A stretch of 64,000 bases of DNA from Salegentibacter sp. 24 (lineage in GTDB: Bacteria; Bacteroidota; Bacteroidia; Flavobacteriales; Flavobacteriaceae), in assembly GCF_004362395.1 (NCBI RefSeq), contig NZ_SNWE01000003.1, positions 168,558 to 232,557 of the forward strand. Reading direction: 5' to 3'. Below are positions 60,624 through 64,000 of this stretch, one piece after another. The notes below the pieces were generated by a model. That model did not search any database, had not been told where the DNA came from, and was given only the letters and a program-made list of their open reading frames with translations. The position numbers were made by a program, and so were the translations under genes. Each line of letters opens with the position of its first letter. Position 1 is the first letter of the stretch.

Positions 60624-63600
60624 TTAAAATGCTAATTGTAATCCCACAAGTACGGACTGTGGTTGCGGGTAATTCCCTCTATCAATTCCTACCTCAAATC
60701 TCTGAGTATCCTCATTACCGCTTAAAGCTGGCACTCCAATTTCGGGATCAAGACCAGAATAATCGGTGATGGTTACCAAATTCTGACCACTTAAATATAT
60801 TCTAAACTTAGAGAGGTAATCATTGAACATATTTTTAGGAAAAGTATATCCTACTACTAAGTTTCTTAGTCTTGTAAATGAACCGTCTTCCACAAACCTG
60901 TCAGATGCTGCTGTATTTTGGGTTGCCCCAATTGCTCTGGGAATATAATTTGAAGTCCCAGGACCAGTCCATCGATCCAATACGTCTGTGCCGGCATTAA
61001 ATAACCGTGTCATTCCCTGTAGATCATAAATATTGGTATTGTAAATGTCATTCCCTTGAGAACCATTTATGAATAAAGAGAAATCAAAATCCTTATAATT
61101 GGCACTTAGGTTTAAACCATAAGTAAAGTCCGGATATGGATTTCCTATTTTTGTTTTATCCGCAGAACTTATCATTCCATCCCCGTTTCTATCTACAAAC
61201 CTGATATCCCCAGGTTGCACTGTAGTTTGTTCCGGATTGGCTGTTAAGACTTCATCCACTTCTTCCTGGGTTTGGTATATCCCATTGGTCTCCAGTCCAT
61301 AGAAGTAAAATAATGGCTCACCTACTGAAATTCTGGAAATATTTTCATTCTCAAAGCTTCCTCCTTCTATAAAGTCCACACCTCCCAAAGATTGTACTTC
61401 ATTTGTACTTGAACCTAAATTAAAATTAGCTGACCAGGTGAATTCTCCTTCATAATCGTTGTATCCAAGGCTTACCTCAAAACCATTAGTTTCCACAGAA
61501 CCTATATTTTGAGTAATATATGGGTCATTAAATCCTGAAGAAAGCGCTAAAGGCCTGTTTATCAAAAGGTCATCACTCGTATTTTTATAGTATTCTAGTG
61601 ATGCGGTAAATTGATTGTCCAATAATCCAAGATCTACACCAATATTTCGCATTGTTGTTTCCTCCCATTTTAAATTCGGATTTGCTAAACCACTGGCAGT
61701 AGTTCCTGTTGCTGGTGCCCCAGCAATAGGGTATATAAAGTTTGTAACCAATGTGGAGCTGTATCTATAGTTTCCTATATTATCATTACCTGTGACTCCC
61801 CAGCTCCCACGAAGTTTAAAATTACTGAAGGCCGTATCTTCCATAAAAGATTCCTTGGCTATATTCCATCCGGCCGAAAGTGAAGGGAACCATCCCCATC
61901 TATTATTTTCACCAAACCTGGATGAGGCATCTCTTCTAAGAGAAGCCGAGAATAAATACTTACGATCAAAATTATAGTTAACCTGACCCAAGTATCCAAT
62001 TCTATTATACTCTGCAGATGCTGATCCCAAATTAGCCCCTACTAATGAAAGTTGATTTACTTCATTAGAAATTGGGTTTTGGCTATAGGCATTAATATTC
62101 TCGTTTTTAATCCCTTGTTGCTCTGAAAGCAAAAGAAATTCAAGATTATGTACATCGTTAAAGGTATCCTTGTAACGAAGGCTATTTGTAAAAGTTAATG
62201 ATTGATAAATACCCGTATTTTTTGTTATTTGAGCAAAGTCAAAAGAATTAGTATTGGTTTCATCATCACTAAAAGAAGGAATAAAAATCGTGTTTTTATA
62301 ATTACTATAATCTAGACCTACCTGAGTTTTAAATGTCAGCTTGTCCCAAAAACTATATTCTGCATACAGACTTCCAATGATATTTACAGATCGATTTTCA
62401 GCCTGCCCTAAGGTTTGTACCCTCACCGGGTTTTCAGCATCCTGACCATCTAAAGCACTGCTGGGTCCTTGGAACCCGCCAGGATTTCCGGCATTATAAA
62501 TTGGCAAATAAGGAGCTGATTTAATCGCGTGCTCTATAATGGTTCTACCACCACTAGTACGTTCAGGGTTTTGAGAATCAAAAGACAATCCCAGGGTTTC
62601 TCCAATTTTTAAATTTCCAAAAGTAAAATTACTGTTAGCCCTAAAATTAAACCTTTCGTATTTCGTTTCGATAATAGCTCCTTCCTGCCCTAGATATCCT
62701 CCAGAAAATCTAAAATTGCTATTCTCGCTTCCACCTGCAAGACTTAGATTATAACTCTGCATTACTCCAGTTCTAAAAATAGCATCCTGCCAGTCTGTAT
62801 CATTATCTATAAAATCAGCATATTGATCTTCGGATAGTCTAGGTGGTGTGGGTCCTATTTCCTGCGCATACTGTATATATTGATCTGCATTGAGTACATC
62901 ATACCTGTTACTAACAAAATTTACACCCGAATATGAATCAAAATTTAACTGGGCTTTTCCGGTAGCACTACCTGTTTTTGTAGTGATGACAACCACCCCA
63001 TTTGATCCCTTTGAACCATAGACCGCTGTGGTAGCAGCATCCTTTAAAACTTGAATTGATTTAATATCATTAGGATTTAAATTCCCCATTCCACCAGAGA
63101 TAACTCCGTCAATAACATATAATGGTTCGTTATTATTGGGCGTCCCTAGCCCTCTGATTCTAACTACTGGAGCACTTCCCGGAGCACCACTATTAACCAC
63201 ATTAACCCCGGCAGCCCGTCCTTGTAGCGCCTGATCTGCGGTTGCAACTGGTACACTTGCAATCTCCTCTGAACTAATTGAAGAAATAGCACCGGTAACT
63301 TCCGCCCTACTTTGTGTACTGTATCCCACTACAACCACATCGTCCAGTGATTCGGCATCAGCCTCCAATACCATATCGATAGTATTTCTACCGTTAATCT
63401 GAACCTCTTCTGTACTGTAACTTACATAACTAAATACCAAAGTTGCTTGTGGATCAACTCCCCTTAATGTATAGTTACCATCAAAATCAGTTGTTGTACC
63501 TGTACTGGTACCTTTGACCGAAATGTTTACTCCGGGCAATGGCCCGCTTGCATCGCTTACTGTTCCGTTAACAGTAATTCCCTCTTGTCCTAAAGCTCCT

Positions 63601-63656
63601 AAACTAATGGAAAGAAATAGTAGAAGGAAAAAGATCTTAGAATTTTTAATTCCCAT
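60624..63656 (-). CDS. SusC-like TonB-dependent outer-membrane transporter 2
   Basis: 1010 residues from ATG at 63656, preferred because MGIKNSKIFFLLLFLSI opens a normal signal peptide (ending LGQ); a longer frame starts at 63701. Carboxypeptidase-regulatory-like domain (VNGTVSDASGPLPGVNISVKG), plug (LDDVVVVGYSTQSRAEVTGAIS, NNEPLYVIDGVISGG, VLKDAATTAVYGSKGSNGVVVITTKTG) and barrel ending LQLAF. Imports oligosaccharides with SusD 2. A 16-bp palindrome lies about 90 bp upstream. Confidence 0.96.
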   Translation of the reverse strand: MGIKNSKIFFLLLFLSISLGALGQEGITVNGTVSDASGPLPGVNISVKGTSTGTTTDFDGNYTLRGVDPQATLVFSYVSYSTEEVQINGRNTIDMVLEADAESLDDVVVVGYSTQSRAEVTGAISSISSEEIASVPVATADQALQGRAAGVNVVNSGAPGSAPVVRIRGLGTPNNNEPLYVIDGVISGGMGNLNPNDIKSIQVLKDAATTAVYGSKGSNGVVVITTKTGSATGKAQLNFDSYSGVNFVSNRYDVLNADQYIQYAQEIGPTPPRLSEDQYADFIDNDTDWQDAIFRTGVMQSYNLSLAGGSENSNFRFSGGYLGQEGAIIETKYERFNFRANSNFTFGNLKIGETLGLSFDSQNPERTSGGRTIIEHAIKSAPYLPIYNAGNPGGFQGPSSALDGQDAENPVRVQTLGQAENRSVNIIGSLYAEYSFWDKLTFKTQVGLDYSNYKNTIFIPSFSDDETNTNSFDFAQITKNTGIYQSLTFTNSLRYKDTFNDVHNLEFLLLSEQQGIKNENINAYSQNPISNEVNQLSLVGANLGSASAEYNRIGYLGQVNYNFDRKYLFSASLRRDASSRFGENNRWGWFPSLSAGWNIAKESFMEDTAFSNFKLRGSWGVTGNDNIGNYRYSSTLVTNFIYPIAGAPATGTTASGLANPNLKWEETTMRNIGVDLGLLDNQFTASLEYYKNTSDDLLINRPLALSSGFNDPYITQNIGSVETNGFEVSLGYNDYEGEFTWSANFNLGSSTNEVQSLGGVDFIEGGSFENENISRISVGEPLFYFYGLETNGIYQTQEEVDEVLTANPEQTTVQPGDIRFVDRNGDGMISSADKTKIGNPYPDFTYGLNLSANYKDFDFSLFINGSQGNDIYNTNIYDLQGMTRLFNAGTDVLDRWTGPGTSNYIPRAIGATQNTAASDRFVEDGSFTRLRNLVVGYTFPKNMFNDYLSKFRIYLSGQNLVTITDYSGLDPEIGVPALSGNEDTQRFEVGIDRGNYPQPQSVLVGLQLAF

Positions 63657-63745
63657 AAATAATTTTGATTTGAAATGAATATTTGATCTTTTCTCATTCA
63701 TAAAAATTCAAAAAACAGGTTCCGAACAATAATAAATTATCAAGG

Positions 63746-63761
63746 TCGAAATCGATTTCGA
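63746..63761. promoter_or_regulatory. 16-bp perfect palindrome upstream of SusC 2
   Basis: TCGAAATCGATTTCGA is a perfect CG-centred palindrome, containing the same 12-mer found at 29605-29616 before SusC 1. A weaker related site, TAAATCGATTAA, lies at about 63900-63911. The form suggests a LacI-type operator. The rest of 63657-64000 shows no gene I can support. Confidence 0.5.
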
Positions 63762-64000
63762 AGAATGAGTATTTTAATCTTATGGTCAAATATACCATAT
63801 AACTTCAAAAAACAAAATCAAAGATTGTTAAATTATAAACCCTTGTATTTATTGGGATTATTAGTACCACTTATTGATTACGAAACCTGTTATGATACTA
63901 AATCGATTAACCCGAAAAATTCATGGGATATAAAGAAGAATTGGGCGTAAAGTGTTATATTTAAAGAGCTTGACGGTCTCTTTACTAACACTAAAACAGC

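Noticed and set aside
63765..63950. 61-codon plus-strand open frame upstream of SusC 2
   Set aside because: No recognisable features and it lies in the SusC 2 promoter region.

Overview
The window is AT-rich DNA from a Bacteroidota, most likely a Flavobacteriia-type heterotroph. This rests on two SusC/SusD pairs, a hybrid two-component regulator, many secreted carbohydrate-active enzymes with lipoprotein signals, Bacteroidota-type promoter elements (TAnnTTTG) and starts without clear Shine-Dalgarno sequences. No rRNA, tRNA or CRISPR array was recognised.

Left block (1-20.8 kb, all minus strand). A partial DUF4965-type secreted protein runs off the left edge. Next comes a complete six-gene ebo operon in the order eboA-B-C-D-E-F (8657 down to 2137). 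Upstream of it lies a redox-looking set: a TMEM220-type membrane protein, a secreted beta-propeller/cytochrome c protein and a DUF1080+PA14 protein. A second TMEM220 protein then follows a second, much larger propeller/HEAT/cytochrome c lipoprotein. That large gene is cut in two by an IS1380-family element; removing the element and one 5-bp target duplication restores a single 1156-residue frame. A LamG-like secreted protein and a Dabb lipoprotein lie upstream.

Middle (21.4-25.4 kb). A GH97 gene (alpha-galactosidase-type residues) sits directly next to a second, identical IS1380-family copy. Beyond it is a frameshifted transketolase C-terminal remnant. The two IS copies are direct repeats with different target duplications, so they inserted independently and do not form a composite transposon.

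Main polysaccharide utilisation locus (25.4-54.1 kb). A 1359-residue hybrid two-component regulator (minus) is divergent from SusC-SusD and a long plus-strand enzyme train: GH30, GH2 (DUF4982 type), LacZ-type GH2, VCBS/ASPIC lipoprotein, BNR_4 propeller enzyme, GH2 beta-glucuronidase (N-x-K motif), DUF2264, GH105, GH43, DUF1080 and GH43. The mix of galactanase/galactosidase, glucuronidase, unsaturated-uronyl hydrolase and GH43 enzymes, with no sulfatase, points to a glucuronic-acid-bearing galactan such as type II arabinogalactan. This is inference. The divergent promoter region holds a 17-bp direct repeat at 22-bp period (candidate regulator site) and a perfect palindrome.

Right block (54.1-64 kb, minus). 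Two GH43 proteins (one a tandem double domain), a broken GH28 polygalacturonase remnant containing a 59-bp fold-back hairpin, and a second SusC-SusD pair look like a decaying second locus. The same 12-bp palindrome seen before the first SusC lies before the second SusC.

Decay is a theme. There are two fresh IS copies, an old IS4-type transposase remnant, and transketolase and GH28 remnants, all clustered where the blocks meet.
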